A DNA stretch of 64,000 nt from Rhynchopus euleeides (lineage: Eukaryota > Euglenozoa > Diplonemea > Diplonemida > Diplonemidae): positions 1,302,001-1,366,000 of the forward strand of contig OY723260.1 in NCBI GenBank assembly GCA_963210315.1. Direction: 5' to 3'. The notes beneath the pieces are model-generated. The model saw only the letters and a program-made list of their open reading frames with translations, was not told the DNA's origin and ran no database searches. The translations under genes were made by a program, and so were the position numbers. Of the stretch, positions 54,480 to 64,000 are shown in pieces (the stretch's first letter is position 1; each line of letters opens with the position of its first letter).

Positions 54480-54840
54480 AAGCCCTCAAGACTCTTGGAG
54501 CGGCCTGACTATTTAGTGTCTTTGTCGCAGCAAGGGGGCGATATATACCGATTTTTTATTGATTTCACGTGTCAGTGTTTGACTTTTTCGCAACTTCATT
54601 TCTTCCTTTTCTCCCTCTCCAACCCCACCCGTGACACCACCAGGGTTTAGCTAGCCCTGGTCCGATTATCCCCGGTTCTTCGCTGAAGAGACGCGGCCGG
54701 GGGGAGGGGTACGAAGAGTACGCGTCGAAACCGGTGTCACGTCGTGTTGGGGAATCCTTCGGGAGTGCGATACTGAAGGGGAGGTGCTACTGCCCGTGCA
54801 GGGCGACACCGCCTTAAAACTTTATAACCACACACACACA
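54480..54840 (+). repeat. hAT-leader-like sequence, copy 2
   Basis: Same start and end blocks as copy 1, about 195 bp between GCAAGGG and GCGATACTGAAGG, and running into a CA microsatellite. No transposase follows. Copies 1 and 2 are direct repeats about 1 kb apart. Confidence 0.75.
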
Positions 54841-56142
54841 CACGCCCCACTCCACTCCACCCCAACTGCCGCATCGCACGTATTGGGGCCCATGCACACC
54901 ACACACGCAGGTGTGCACGGGCAGCCAAGAATCCCCTGGTGCAGTACCCCGTCCCTCTTCCCCCCTGTGACCACACAGTATTGCACAGTATTCTGACACA
55001 CAGGCCGATCACAGGACTAGATCCTGGACACTGCCTTGCAGGGAGGGTCAACTCTGTGCCGTATTTTTCTCTACTCCCCCTTCCCCGCCCGCCCCCACAC
55101 CCCCCGGTGTAGCGACTACGACAAGGGCCAATAGCGAGAGGGTGTGATGTCACTCTCGATCATATCCTTGCCCCACCCCTTCCCCACAGTGGATTGGGGA
55201 ACTTGCTTTTCCATTCAGTCTCGACAATCAAACCCCCTCACAGTGGATTGGAGTGGAGATGGCTTTTTCGGCGCGTCGGCTTGATGGGCCAGAGTGATTT
55301 CCTTTCCAGCCCCGCTCCGCAGGGTCACGAACAGGTCAATTGAAGGGCTCGAACACGCCACTGCTGTTCGTCAGAGCCTGGTCCAGCCGTGTTGGGTGTG
55401 ATTCTGAGAGGGTTTGCGCGAAAAAAATTCAAAACCAGAAAAACCGGAAAACGGCGACAGAAAAAAAGTCTATCTTATACCCTGGGGTGGGTACGAATTG
55501 TTAAAAAAACAGCCATAAACCATACGGCCTGTGAGAGAGCCGGCCGCCCCAACAAAACCCAAATTTGAAGTGAGTTTGCTAGCCTTGTCAAGTTTCATCA
55601 TCCGCGGTTGCCTGATCTTTCTTGCAACCCGCATCATCCCTCCCTGAGGTGGACCCACTCAGTGTGGGAGGGGCGTGTGTGTTGGTGTGTGTTGTGCGTC
55701 TGAGAGTGCCGAATCTGCCGGGATTTTTTTGCCAGGTTCTTCCCCCCCTCGTGTTCTAACGGGAGGGAGGGATGATTTCACCCCGCGATACTTTCCGAAC
55801 ATTCCGAGCTCGAGGGCCCCGCCCCGCCACTGAAGCCCCCAACCCCAGATGCCCTCCCCGTCCTGCGGATTGAAGACTCTTGTGTGGTCCAGTCAGCGAA
55901 ACATACCCACCTTCTCTCTCTCTCTCTCTTTTTTGCCAATCATTTAGTCCTGCGAGACAGTTCCTGCATTGCAACAGGTGCATCCACCTGCGCTCACTGA
56001 GTTGGTCCGCGATCTAACCTGGACCAGCTGTAGCGTCGGGTAGGGCAAGGAGTTGCACTGGCAGTGCTCGAGCGGGTTTGGTCCCGGTGGGACAGCCATG
56101 TATTCAGTATGTCCGGAGGCCGTAGTCGACGTGACTAAAAGT
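54841..56142. other. Non-coding region before the LINE
   Basis: No gene recognised. It includes a twice-repeated CACAGTGGATTGG near 55185 and 55240, a CT microsatellite at 55914-55929 and G/C-rich single-copy sequence. No coding or RNA gene signature seen. Confidence 0.5.
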
Positions 56143-57381
56143 TGTCCTGGGCACGACCTTAAACTACCTAAGACCTAGGGAAGTCGTAAAACTCAACCCC
56201 ACACCCCGAGGGCTCCCCCAGGCTGGTCCGCCTGGGCAACGGGGTCCCAGTGCATAGCACGGAGCACTGGGACAAAAGAGGGTCCGCCTTTTTCCGTCAA
56301 CTCTGACATGGGGAGGGACAGCTGGAGCCACTGGCGGGGTGCTGTGTTGACTTCAGGGGGCTCCCAATGTGCTTCGGCACACCGGGTTCTTGGCCTGCGG
56401 CGGCATGGTAGTCGGTCAGAGAGGCCAGCGCTTGGTCGGGGACTACTCAGAGAGGGCGTGTGCGGACTTCAGGGGGCTCCCAACGTGCATCTGCACACCG
56501 GGTTCTTGGCCTGCGGACGTAGATTGCCTAAAGGTTTAGAAACCGGCCGAGCCCGTGGGGGTGACGAACGTACTGCCGGCCCGGGATTGTCAAGGTTCTT
56601 TCCCCAGATGGCTCACCAGTACCACCAAACCACACGGAGAGCAAAACCGCCGGGGAGGGGGTGGGGGAAGGTGGGAAGGGCGGCATGCCGAACTACAGCA
56701 AGGATGGCCAACAATGCGATCACTGCAAACAAGGCATGGGACACAAGAGGGAAAAAAAAAAGGTCCTGGGCACGACCTTAAACTACCTAAGACCTAGGGA
56801 AGTCGTAAAACTCAACCCCACACCCCGAGGGCTCCCCCAGGCTGGTCCGCCTGGGCAACGGGGTCCCAGTGCATAGCACGGAGCACTGGGACAAAAGAGG
56901 GTCCGCCTTTTTCCGTCAACTCTGACATGGGGAGGGACAGCTGGAGCCACTGGCGGGGTGCTGTGTTGACTTCAGGGGGCTCCCAATGTGCTTCGGCACA
57001 CCGGGTTCTTGGCCTGCGGCGGCATGGTAGTCGGTCAGAGAGGCCAGCGCTTGGTCGGGGACTACTCAGAGAGGGCGTGTGCGGACTTCAGGGGGCTCCC
57101 AACGTGCATCTGCACACCGGGTTCTTGGCCTGCGGACGTAGATTGCCTAAAGGTTTAGAAACCGGCCGAGCCCGTGGGGGTGACGAACGTACTGCCGGCC
57201 CGGGATTGTCAAGGTTCTTTCCCCAGATGGCTCACCAGTACCACCAAACCACACGGAGAGCAAAACCGCCGGGGAGGGGGTGGGGGAAGGTGGGAAGGGC
57301 GGCATGCCGAACTACAGCAAGGATGGCCAACAATGCGATCACTGCAAACAAGGCATGGGACACAAGAGGGAAAAAAAAAAA
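56143..57381 (+). promoter_or_regulatory. Tandem 619-bp 5' monomers of the LINE
   Basis: TCCTGGGCACGACC occurs at 56145 and 56764, exactly 619 bp apart, and the two copies are near-identical. Each ends CACAAGAGGG plus 10 or 11 A (56752-56761, 57371-57381). Tandem 5' monomers act as promoters in other LINEs (for example mouse L1); that role here is inferred. The A-run at each monomer end is unusual. Confidence 0.8.
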
Positions 57382-57458
57382 GGCGGACACAACTGACACA
57401 TCAACGGACTACTGATCAAGTAGTACGTACTGACCCCCCCTCCCCCCCTCCCCCGCAA

Positions 57459-59147
57459 ATGGCGCCCCCCTCCACGTCGGGATCCGCTGGGCTAGGCAAA
57501 GCGGCGCCGGAGCGCTGGGAACTGCGGGAAGGAGATTGGGACACCCCAATAGCGAAGGACGCGAAGTCCTTCCTCGAGCAGGGCGGAGTTTATCTCTGCC
57601 ACAAAAATGAGACGCAGGCTGCCATGAAGGCAGCGATCAACGAGAACGTGCAAGCAGCGATGCTGCTTATCTGCGCCGACGAGGCCCCAAAGAGCCTCGC
57701 AAAAAGCTGCACCGACGTCGTGCTGCAGAGGGGGGGAGAGCTGCGGACGGTGCGACGCTGCATGGTGAACCTGCGAGGGCAGGTGCGCTACGCCCCACGG
57801 GGCGTCACGGCCCCCACCATGGGGGAAGGACTCAAGCCGGTCGTGGTGATGGGACGACAGCTGTCGAAGAAGACGGCGTGCGACTGGGTGAGACGGCACG
57901 GGGGTGATGTACACGGAATCATCACCCTCAACCCCAGGAGGCCCCACCAGGAGGCCCCCACCACATACAGGGTGACGGTCGACGCCACCGAGCTGGCAGG
58001 GCTGCTGAGAGCGAGCGGCGACGGCGGGGTGTTTGCGCGCCCCTTTTTCACAGGGAAGACGAGGAGCAGCACGGAACGAGTGACGCCCCTCGCACCCGAC
58101 ACACAGGTGGACGCCGCGCGCCAACAGGCACAGGCACTGGGCGGCAGGGTCATCCTGCTGAGCAAAGGTGGGCTCGGGATGGCGGTGCCCACAACAACGC
58201 CGCTGCAGACGGCAGCACAGGTGCTGGGTGACAGCCTGGCACGCAACCTCGCGGAGGAGAAGTGGCTGGTCGACGGCTTATCGACCGACTACTCTCGGAA
58301 GTGCGTGGGGAAAATGCTGGAGGAGCTGGGGTGGACCCCCACCTTCCTCACTAGCGCACGGACGGAAGGGCGACGCGTGGCGATGTACCGCGGAGCCCCA
58401 CCACCAAGCACCAACCCCATCATCACGCAGAAGGGGATCATCACCGTCCGACGGTACAGGCAGGAGCAGGATGGCCACCTGTTCGACCGTGCAGCCCCCC
58501 GCAGCACAAAGCCGACCAAGCCCACCACACAGAAGACGCAGAAGAACACGCCTGCGCCGAAGAACACGACTGCGCCTGCGCCTGCACCCACACCGACGCC
58601 GCCGGCGGGAGTGCCTGGGAGCGAGATGCTGCCGATCAAGAAGAAGACGAAGAAGAAGAAGGAGAAGAAGGCAGCCGGACAGACGGACACCCAGATGAGG
58701 GACCCCGCACCCACACGCGCACCCACACCCGACCCGCTAGTGGCAGCTCTGCAGGCACAGCTGGAGAGCACACGCGAGGACATGAAAATCCTCCGTGCGC
58801 AAAACCTCGCCCTCCAGACGCGGCTGGACAAGATGCACGAACTAGTACGTGCAAGTCTGGTCGCGAAAGGGGCCCCCGCAGAGCCCCAGACTGCCGCAGA
58901 GCCCCAGACTACCGCAGAGCCCCAGACTACACCACAGAAGACGACACCGCGGACGAGGACGGACAGGGACGAGAGGCCACCGACGCCGATCCCCCTCACC
59001 ATGTCGCCTGACAAGCGGGACAGGGTCCGGGGGACAAAGACCACTGCTACCTCTTCGCCACCACGGGGCACTGGGCGTGAACGCGACGGCGCGCGTAAAG
59101 CCGCGCCACGGTCCCCTAAGTCCCCGGATAAACCCTTCCGGGTCTGA
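57459..59147 (+). CDS. LINE ORF1 protein
   Basis: 562 residues from ATG 57459, chosen because it follows the monomers; an upstream in-frame ATG exists at 57333 inside the monomer. The first 330 residues are globular with no recognised fold (opening SGSAGLGKAAPERWELREGD). Then comes a Lys/Thr/Pro-rich linker with KKKTKKKKEKK, a coiled coil (LVAALQAQLESTREDMKILR onward, about residues 428-465) and a Pro/Thr/Arg-rich basic tail with EPQTTAEPQTT repeats. A coiled coil plus basic regions fits an RNA-binding ORF1 chaperone role; no CCHC knuckle or RRM is evident. It ends KPFRV-TGA, and the same frame continues into ORF2. Confidence 0.85.
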   Translation: MAPPSTSGSAGLGKAAPERWELREGDWDTPIAKDAKSFLEQGGVYLCHKNETQAAMKAAINENVQAAMLLICADEAPKSLAKSCTDVVLQRGGELRTVRRCMVNLRGQVRYAPRGVTAPTMGEGLKPVVVMGRQLSKKTACDWVRRHGGDVHGIITLNPRRPHQEAPTTYRVTVDATELAGLLRASGDGGVFARPFFTGKTRSSTERVTPLAPDTQVDAARQQAQALGGRVILLSKGGLGMAVPTTTPLQTAAQVLGDSLARNLAEEKWLVDGLSTDYSRKCVGKMLEELGWTPTFLTSARTEGRRVAMYRGAPPPSTNPIITQKGIITVRRYRQEQDGHLFDRAAPRSTKPTKPTTQKTQKNTPAPKNTTAPAPAPTPTPPAGVPGSEMLPIKKKTKKKKEKKAAGQTDTQMRDPAPTRAPTPDPLVAALQAQLESTREDMKILRAQNLALQTRLDKMHELVRASLVAKGAPAEPQTAAEPQTTAEPQTTPQKTTPRTRTDRDERPPTPIPLTMSPDKRDRVRGTKTTATSSPPRGTGRERDGARKAAPRSPKSPDKPFRV

Positions 59148-62100
59148 CCACCAGCGCCCACACGCCTCCACAGTCAGGCCGAAACCACACGACGACTGCT
59201 ACTCGAGGCAGGCATAGAACCCAACCCAGGCCCCCTCCTGAAATGCCTGAGCTGGAATATCAACGGCCTCACCCCGGCGAGAAAGGCGGAGCTCAACACC
59301 CTCCTGGAGAAGAAACGATACGACGTCGTCCTCCTCCAGGAGCTAAAGGCCGCCCAGACGGGGAAGATCAACTTCAACGGGTACGCAGCACACACCCGTG
59401 TCCGGAAGGCGTCGCGGGCCAAGGGGACAAGTGAGACCCACGGGGGCGGTATCACTACCCTGGTGCGCAAAGACCTGGGCGCAACAGTGGCAGAATACAA
59501 GAATTGGAAAGTCACAGAGCGACAGGACGTGGAGGTGTGCGGCGTACATATCATTCACATCTACCGTCCCAGCGCAGTGGGTTTACAAAAGGCGGACACC
59601 AGGCGGGATGACTTCGACACCGAGGAGTTGCCGTGTGGAGATAACGTCGTGATCGCAGGTGACCTGAACGCGCACCACCCAACATGGAGCGCGGCGAAGA
59701 CACCGAACACCGTCGGGACCCAACTCAATGACTGGGCACAGGAACACGGCATGCGCATCTACAACACCCCTGAATCATCGACGCGCATAGTAGGCGAAAA
59801 CGCTACATCACCCGATGTCGTCGTCGCGAGTGACTGGAACCCGGTGCAATGGAGGGTGCTGAACACCGGGAGCTCCGATCACCTGCCGATGGAATTCGAC
59901 GTTCCCTGCGAGCACCTCACAGAACCGCAACACAGGGACACAACGAATACCAAACCGCTGTGGAACTGGAAGGAGGCGGACTGGGAAGCTTACTGCGCTG
60001 AGATGGAGCGGAGTGCTGACGGAGTAAGCGGGTGGAAGGATGCGACCACCGCGTACGCGCGATGGGCCCACACGCTGCTGGAGGTGGCGAAGCGCCACAT
60101 CCCTAGACACCGCAGGCGGAAGCGGAAGCGTCGATGGTGCGACAAGAAGGTGCAAAAAGCGATCCGCGAGAGGGACACGGAGATCGGGCGCCAACAACGC
60201 ACACCACCGGCGCAGCTCACGAAAGATGACGGCACAACCCTCACCCGCCTCAGGAGGGAAGTCACCAACCAAATCCGGCGAGCGAAGCGTGAGGTCTGGG
60301 AAGCCCGGGCAACTGACGCCTCGCGCACCAACGGGGCCTTCAACCTCCTGCGTGAGCTGGACGGCAGAGCGGACAAAGCCCAGCCGTACCCACTACTCGA
60401 CGAGGGGGACCCCCTCACCACTGACAGACAGAAGGCCGACTGCCTCGGACGACTGTATGCGGCGACAAGCGGCGGCGGGGGGGTGGCCCACCCGGACGAG
60501 CCATTAAGTGCCCCACAACTCCCACCGGAAAGCGCGAAACCCCACCCCTCAGAGGCCCCCTTCACCAGGGCGGAGCTTGACATCATCATCCACTCGCTGG
60601 CCGACAAGAAGACGCCAGGCCCAGACGGTGTCCACAATGAGTTCCTCAAACACCTCGGCCCCAGGGCACGGGAGGGCCTGCTGCACATCTGCAACCTGTC
60701 GTGGGTGAGCGGCAGACTCCCGAAGGAATGGACACAAGCGACCCTCTTCCCGATCCACAAGCCGGGGAAACCCGCCTCCGACCCCAACTCCTACCGTCCA
60801 ATCGCACTCACGAGCGGGGCGAGCAAAGTGATGGAACGGATGATCGCCAAGAGGCTCACACAGCTCATGGAGGACCCCACAGAGCCGATGCACAACCTCA
60901 ACGACGTGCAGGCAGGCTTCCGTCGCCACAGGTCCGCGGTGGACAACGTGGCGATGCTCACACAGCTGGCACGGGATGCACTGGCAGAAGGCCGCAGCGC
61001 AATCCTGCTCACCGTGGACATGGAGAAGGCGTACGACACGGTGAGTCGAGATGCCATCCTCCGGCGCCTCAAAGAGATGAACACACCAGCACGATACCTT
61101 CGGTGGTTCACAAGTTACCTGGACAACCGAAGGGCGACTACGACAGTATGTGGTACACACGGGGATACCTACCACATGGCCGAGGGGGTGCCCCAGGGTA
61201 CAGTGATGTCCCCCCTCCTCTTCAACTGCGCCATGGCAGAGGTGGCGAATACCCTCAGCGCGCACTGCAAAGGGTATACCGCCATATATGCCGACGATCT
61301 GGCCATCCTCCTCACGGGGGACGATATCGATGACACAACAGCGAAGACCGAAACGGCACTCGGCCTCCTCGAGGAATGCCTCCCCCGACTTGGTTTCCGC
61401 CTGTCCCGCGACAAAACCTCCTTCCTCCCTTTCGTGTCACGGCGAGATGCGGAGGGCATACGGAAAACCGACCTCCCCCTCACCTACTCAGATGGGAGTC
61501 TGGTCAAGCGGGGTGACAGAACGAAGTACCTGGGGGTCCTCATCGACGAGACCTGCAGCATGACCGCGCACCTCGAGCAAGTCAAGATCACTTACCGACG
61601 CCGCCTAGCACTCCTACACATGCTGGCAGGACGAGACTGGGGCTGCGACGCGCACACACTGCGGCAGGTGTACCTAACATACGTGCTCCCCGCGGTAACC
61701 TATGCCATATGCGTATGGGGGATCGCACTCACCAACAAGGCCTTCGGCGAGCTGGAGACGATCCACCGCCGGGCTGCGCGGCTCATCACGGGCTGCGCCT
61801 TCACCACGGACACAGCGGAACTGCTGTGGGAGGCACACCTGCCGACCCTCGAAGAGAAGATGTACACCGAAGCGGCTACGGCGTACGAGCGGATTCGACG
61901 GGTTGGTGGGTCCCCGGGGTCAACGGCGATCCAAAAAGCGTCGCGCACCGCCGGCAGCACGTGGCTTCGTTTGGCTGAATCGGTGGTCAAACGCACCGCC
62001 ATCTACACACGCAGCCCGGGCCCTGCCACAATCATATCCCACTACCCGGTGGCACCGTGGGAGTGGCAAGGGATGCTCGGGAACATCCAGATACACCCCG

Positions 62101-63071
62101 CCATCCCTGGCCTGAGCCGGAGCGACCCCGACCAGACCGACGCGGAGAGGTACGCTATGGCGCAGGTGATGCTGGCGGGACTCCCCCAGGCGGAGCTGCA
62201 CGCCTACACGGACGGGTCGGTAAAGGAGGGAGTCGGAGGAGCGGGTGTTGTCCTCCTGGACCCTTCTACAACAGACATCGTCGACAAGCGCAGTGTCGGG
62301 GCGGGCCAGAGCTGCGTCTCTTACCAGGCGGAACTGGTAGCACTGCGGGAGGCGACTCAGATGATCGCAGCAAGGGGTGTAGCCCGCGTCGTGATTCTCA
62401 CGGATAGCCAATCCGCCCTGCACGCGCTAGAAGCAGGGCCACACCGTGCCAAAGCGGAAACGCTTGTCGACGTCTGGCGCGGCCTGGCCACACTCACCAG
62501 CTCAGGCACGACTGTCACCTTGCAGTACGTGCCGGCCCACGTCGGGGTGGAGGGAAATGAACTGGCAGACTATCAGGCGGGTCTGCGGACGAACAACCAC
62601 CAGCTGCAGACGGAGCCCATCACACTGCTGGCGGCGAAGGCGGCAGTGCGGAGGGTGACTGCGGAGCGGACGCCCCGGCCCGGCGAGAAAAGTCTGTACG
62701 CCTGGACGCCACCTAAATCGGCGGGGCCTACAGCGCGCCGGCCCGCGCTACACACACCGGCGCTGACCCGCCTCGGGGCCAGCACGATGCGACTGCTACG
62801 GACGCGCCGCCACTACCTCCTGTTCGACTACATGTCGAAAAACAGGGCACCGAAATGCCCCATGCACGGATGCACAGTGCAGAAAACGACGCTGAAGCAC
62901 CTACTGCGAACCTGCCCGAAGCTTAAGGACCTACGGGAAAAACACCTGGACAACCTCTCCCCCCATGTCCTACTCCTCACCCGGCCCGTGACCACCCTGC
63001 GTTTCCTGATGGACGCAGGCCTGCTCCACGAGACCGAGACGGAGCTACTGACGAAACGGGGGAAGGGGTAG
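59148..63071 (+). CDS. LINE ORF2: endonuclease, reverse transcriptase, RNase H
   Basis: 1,307 codons open from just after the TGA at 59145-59147 to TAG 63069-63071. Residues counted from 59148: 2A-like peptide 15-29; AP-type endonuclease about 33-255 (SWNINGL, LLQELK, GDLNAHH near 170, SSDHLPMEF near 242); reverse transcriptase about 440-760 (KTPGPDGVHNEFL, SYRPIALTSGASKV, VDMEKAYDTV, EGVPQGTVMSP, and YADD near 714); RNase H about 1015-1150 (YTDGS near 1020, SYQAELVAL, LTDSQSAL, HVGVEGNELAD); and a C-x3-H-x-C type finger near 1235 (CPMHGCTVQKTTLKHLLRTC). All catalytic residues seem present. There is no ATG before the endonuclease: the first in-frame ATG is near 59751. Expression therefore needs stop readthrough from ORF1, reinitiation at a non-AUG codon, or similar. 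Confidence 0.92.
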   Translation, partial: PPAPTRLHSQAETTRRLLLEAGIEPNPGPLLKCLSWNINGLTPARKAELNTLLEKKRYDVVLLQELKAAQTGKINFNGYAAHTRVRKASRAKGTSETHGGGITTLVRKDLGATVAEYKNWKVTERQDVEVCGVHIIHIYRPSAVGLQKADTRRDDFDTEELPCGDNVVIAGDLNAHHPTWSAAKTPNTVGTQLNDWAQEHGMRIYNTPESSTRIVGENATSPDVVVASDWNPVQWRVLNTGSSDHLPMEFDVPCEHLTEPQHRDTTNTKPLWNWKEADWEAYCAEMERSADGVSGWKDATTAYARWAHTLLEVAKRHIPRHRRRKRKRRWCDKKVQKAIRERDTEIGRQQRTPPAQLTKDDGTTLTRLRREVTNQIRRAKREVWEARATDASRTNGAFNLLRELDGRADKAQPYPLLDEGDPLTTDRQKADCLGRLYAATSGGGGVAHPDEPLSAPQLPPESAKPHPSEAPFTRAELDIIIHSLADKKTPGPDGVHNEFLKHLGPRAREGLLHICNLSWVSGRLPKEWTQATLFPIHKPGKPASDPNSYRPIALTSGASKVMERMIAKRLTQLMEDPTEPMHNLNDVQAGFRRHRSAVDNVAMLTQLARDALAEGRSAILLTVDMEKAYDTVSRDAILRRLKEMNTPARYLRWFTSYLDNRRATTTVCGTHGDTYHMAEGVPQGTVMSPLLFNCAMAEVANTLSAHCKGYTAIYADDLAILLTGDDIDDTTAKTETALGLLEECLPRLGFRLSRDKTSFLPFVSRRDAEGIRKTDLPLTYSDGSLVKRGDRTKYLGVLIDETCSMTAHLEQVKITYRRRLALLHMLAGRDWGCDAHTLRQVYLTYVLPAVTYAICVWGIALTNKAFGELETIHRRAARLITGCAFTTDTAELLWEAHLPTLEEKMYTEAATAYERIRRVGGSPGSTAIQKASRTAGSTWLRLAESVVKRTAIYTRSPGPATIISHYPVAPWEWQGMLGNIQIHPAIPGLSRSDPDQTDAERYAMAQVMLAGLPQAELHAYTDGSVKEGVGGAGVVLLDPSTTDIVDKRSVGAGQSCVSYQAELVALREATQMIAARGVARVVILTDSQSALHALEAGPHRAKAETLVDVWRGLATLTSSGTTVTLQYVPAHVGVEGNELADYQAGLRTNNHQLQTEPITLLAAKAAVRRVTAERTPRPGEKSLYAWTPPKSAGPTARRPALHTPALTRLGASTMRLLRTRRHYLLFDYMSKNRAPKCPMHGCTVQKTTLKHLLRTCPKLKDLREKHLDNLSPHVLLLTRPVTTLRFLMDAGLLHETETELLTKRGKG
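59190..59234 (+). other. 2A-like ribosome-skipping peptide at the start of ORF2
   Basis: Encodes RRLLLEAGIEPNPGP, matching the 2A consensus (D/G)(V/I)ExNPGP with skipping expected between Gly and the last Pro. It lies 14 codons after the TGA and just before the endonuclease domain. 2A peptides are known at this place in trypanosomatid L1Tc/Ingi elements. Confidence 0.85.
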
Positions 63072-63435
63072 GGACCTCAACCGGGCGGGGCAAGGGGCGG
63101 GTTGGTCACAAATCACAGAACACGAATGAAAACAAAGTACGGGCCCTGTCCACGCACCCTGATGGGCGCGACAGACCAGGGGGAAACCAACGAACAGGAC
63201 CTTTGCCATATCAGGTGAAGACGTCTCAACACAAAAACTTTGGCTTTTAATGGGGAGGTGTCTCCGTGTCGACGCACGGCAACCCACCCGCTCTGCGGGA
63301 AAAAACGGCACCACACAGGGCACTATCCCTGACCCGACCCCGGAAAGAAGCACACGAGTGAGCCAACGCTACAACGACGTAGCGCACAACGTGGGGGGAC
63401 GGGAACGAAGTTAAAAAAAAAAAAAAAAAAAAAAA
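63072..63435 (+). other. LINE 3' UTR and poly(A)
   Basis: About 340 bp of non-coding sequence followed by 23 A (63413-63435). The uninterrupted tail suggests a recent insertion. Confidence 0.85.
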
Positions 63436-63857
63436 GTTCAACAGCTGTCGCACGCGGCCCGGAGAGGGTCTCGGCTGAGGCAAACAAATGAAGAGGAGTC
63501 GATCATGCCGCGAGTAGGTGAGGTCAGCCCCCCTCCCCGCCTCTCTCCCCACTGTCTGCATCGCTTGTTGCTTGTCGTGTTTGTAGGTCAGGCTGCACAT
63601 CTCCAGGTTCTGTCCACAGTCACCCCATTTTTTTCCCCCCCTGTTTCTTTCTTTTCTAAAGGAGGCCGCATGATGACCCACAAAGCAGCGCGCAAAAGTG
63701 TCACTTCAACTCTGCCGCTCTTTCTTGACTTGTTTGATAATTCGTTTGATGCGTTGACGCTTCCCCACGATGCATCACCTCTGCCCCCCACCCCTTCCGC
63801 TCCAGCACGTCACACCCGCCACACCACGCACCACCTGCAGGTGGTGGAGGCTCTTGT
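63436..63857 (+). promoter_or_regulatory. Upstream region of the last gene
   Basis: Pyrimidine-rich toward its end (CCCCCCACCCCTTCCGC), then CACCACCTGCAG|GTGG about 15 bases before the ATG, a good 3' splice-site sequence. It could be a cis intron end or a trans-splicing acceptor. TGATGCGTTGACGCTTC, the motif seen in several repeats here, lies at 63747. Confidence 0.45.
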
Positions 63858-64000
63858 ATGACTTCGCAGGATGAAGCTGCAGCAGAACGCAGGGTTCAGA
63901 TGATCTCTCGTGTGAAACGCATGGTGTCGGCCATCCACATCATCAAGCAGACAACAGATGCGGCAGGCGACACTGATCAGGGGAAATCCGTCTCGAAGTC
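63858..64000 (+). CDS. N-terminus of an unknown host gene, cut by window end
   Basis: ATG 63858 opens 47 codons with no stop: MTSQDEAAAERRVQMISRVK, then RMVSAIHIIKQTTDAAGDTD and a Lys/Ser-rich end. The start looks like a charged amphipathic helix. The candidate splice acceptor just upstream and the change of composition support a real gene start. No family can be named from so short a piece. Confidence 0.5.
   Translation, partial: MTSQDEAAAERRVQMISRVKRMVSAIHIIKQTTDAAGDTDQGKSVSK

Larger units (their letters stand above)
56143..63435 (+). mobile_element. Ingi-like LINE, apparently full length
   Basis: About 7.3 kb: two tandem 619-bp 5' monomers, ORF1, an in-frame TGA, a 2A-like peptide, ORF2 (endonuclease, reverse transcriptase, RNase H, Cys/His finger), a 3' UTR of about 340 bp and 23 A. 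The domain order with RNase H and an N-terminal 2A is that of the Ingi clade known from trypanosomatids. The possible target duplication AAAAGTT is short and overlaps the A tail, so it is not secure. No obvious damage apart from the TGA, which may be functional. Confidence 0.9.

Overview
The window looks like nuclear DNA of a eukaryote, most likely a GC-rich, flagellate-type protist. Evidence: a clear GT-AG intron with both flanking exons in phase (1652-1788), a LINE with a poly(A) tail, BED-finger hAT transposases, a tyrosine-recombinase retroelement, kilobases of minisatellite, a C-terminal DPY30/RIIa-like motif in the first gene (common in ciliary proteins) and a class III nucleotidyl-cyclase exon. 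TGA ends several genes, so the standard code fits. I cannot name the species; an excavate-like flagellate is only an inference. Host genes are few: a 1,037-residue partial two-exon gene (1-3251), a 149-residue protein with PP1-docking-like motifs (4105-4554), an exon-like piece at 32952-33117, and a gene start cut by the window end (63858-64000). Everything else is mobile or repetitive DNA.

Layout. 1-5 kb: two host genes, each followed by a copy of the same short repeat. 6.3-8.7 kb: a 333-bp TA-flanked MITE split by a 2-kb inverted-repeat element. 9.4-11.4 kb: an intact-looking hAT transposase. 11.66-14.4 kb: three elements with inverted ends GGGGGTCTTCGCT and 3-bp target duplications. 17.4-19.2 kb: a second hAT-like gene without a visible dimerisation domain. 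20.6-25.2 kb: three related 31-bp minisatellites flanking a cyclase exon. 25.35-26.7 kb: a foldback element of ATACATGTAT-type palindromes holding the second MITE copy. 26.7-32.6 kb: three long-inverted-repeat elements, each ending TAGGG...CCCTA and each sitting in a poly(C) run. 33.6-49 kb: a Ngaro/DIRS-type retroelement fossil carrying insertions, the largest being an 8.9-kb GGGG(T)CTTCGCT-ended element that repeats the whole 31-bp satellite plus cyclase-exon cassette. 49.2-51.6 kb: a 41-bp minisatellite in inverted orientation around a small ORF. 53.4-54.8 kb: two copies of a sequence related to the leader of the hAT gene. 56.1-63.4 kb: an apparently full-length Ingi-like LINE.

The most unusual points are: (1) a transposon-like family ranging from 55 bp to 8.9 kb that appears to have carried an adenylate/guanylate cyclase exon together with its satellite-filled flanks; (2) a LINE whose ORF1 and ORF2 are in the same frame, separated by one TGA followed by a 2A-like peptide, with no ATG before the endonuclease domain; (3) three foldback elements all placed in poly(C) runs; (4) a 31-bp satellite organised in higher-order units of exactly 961 bp.
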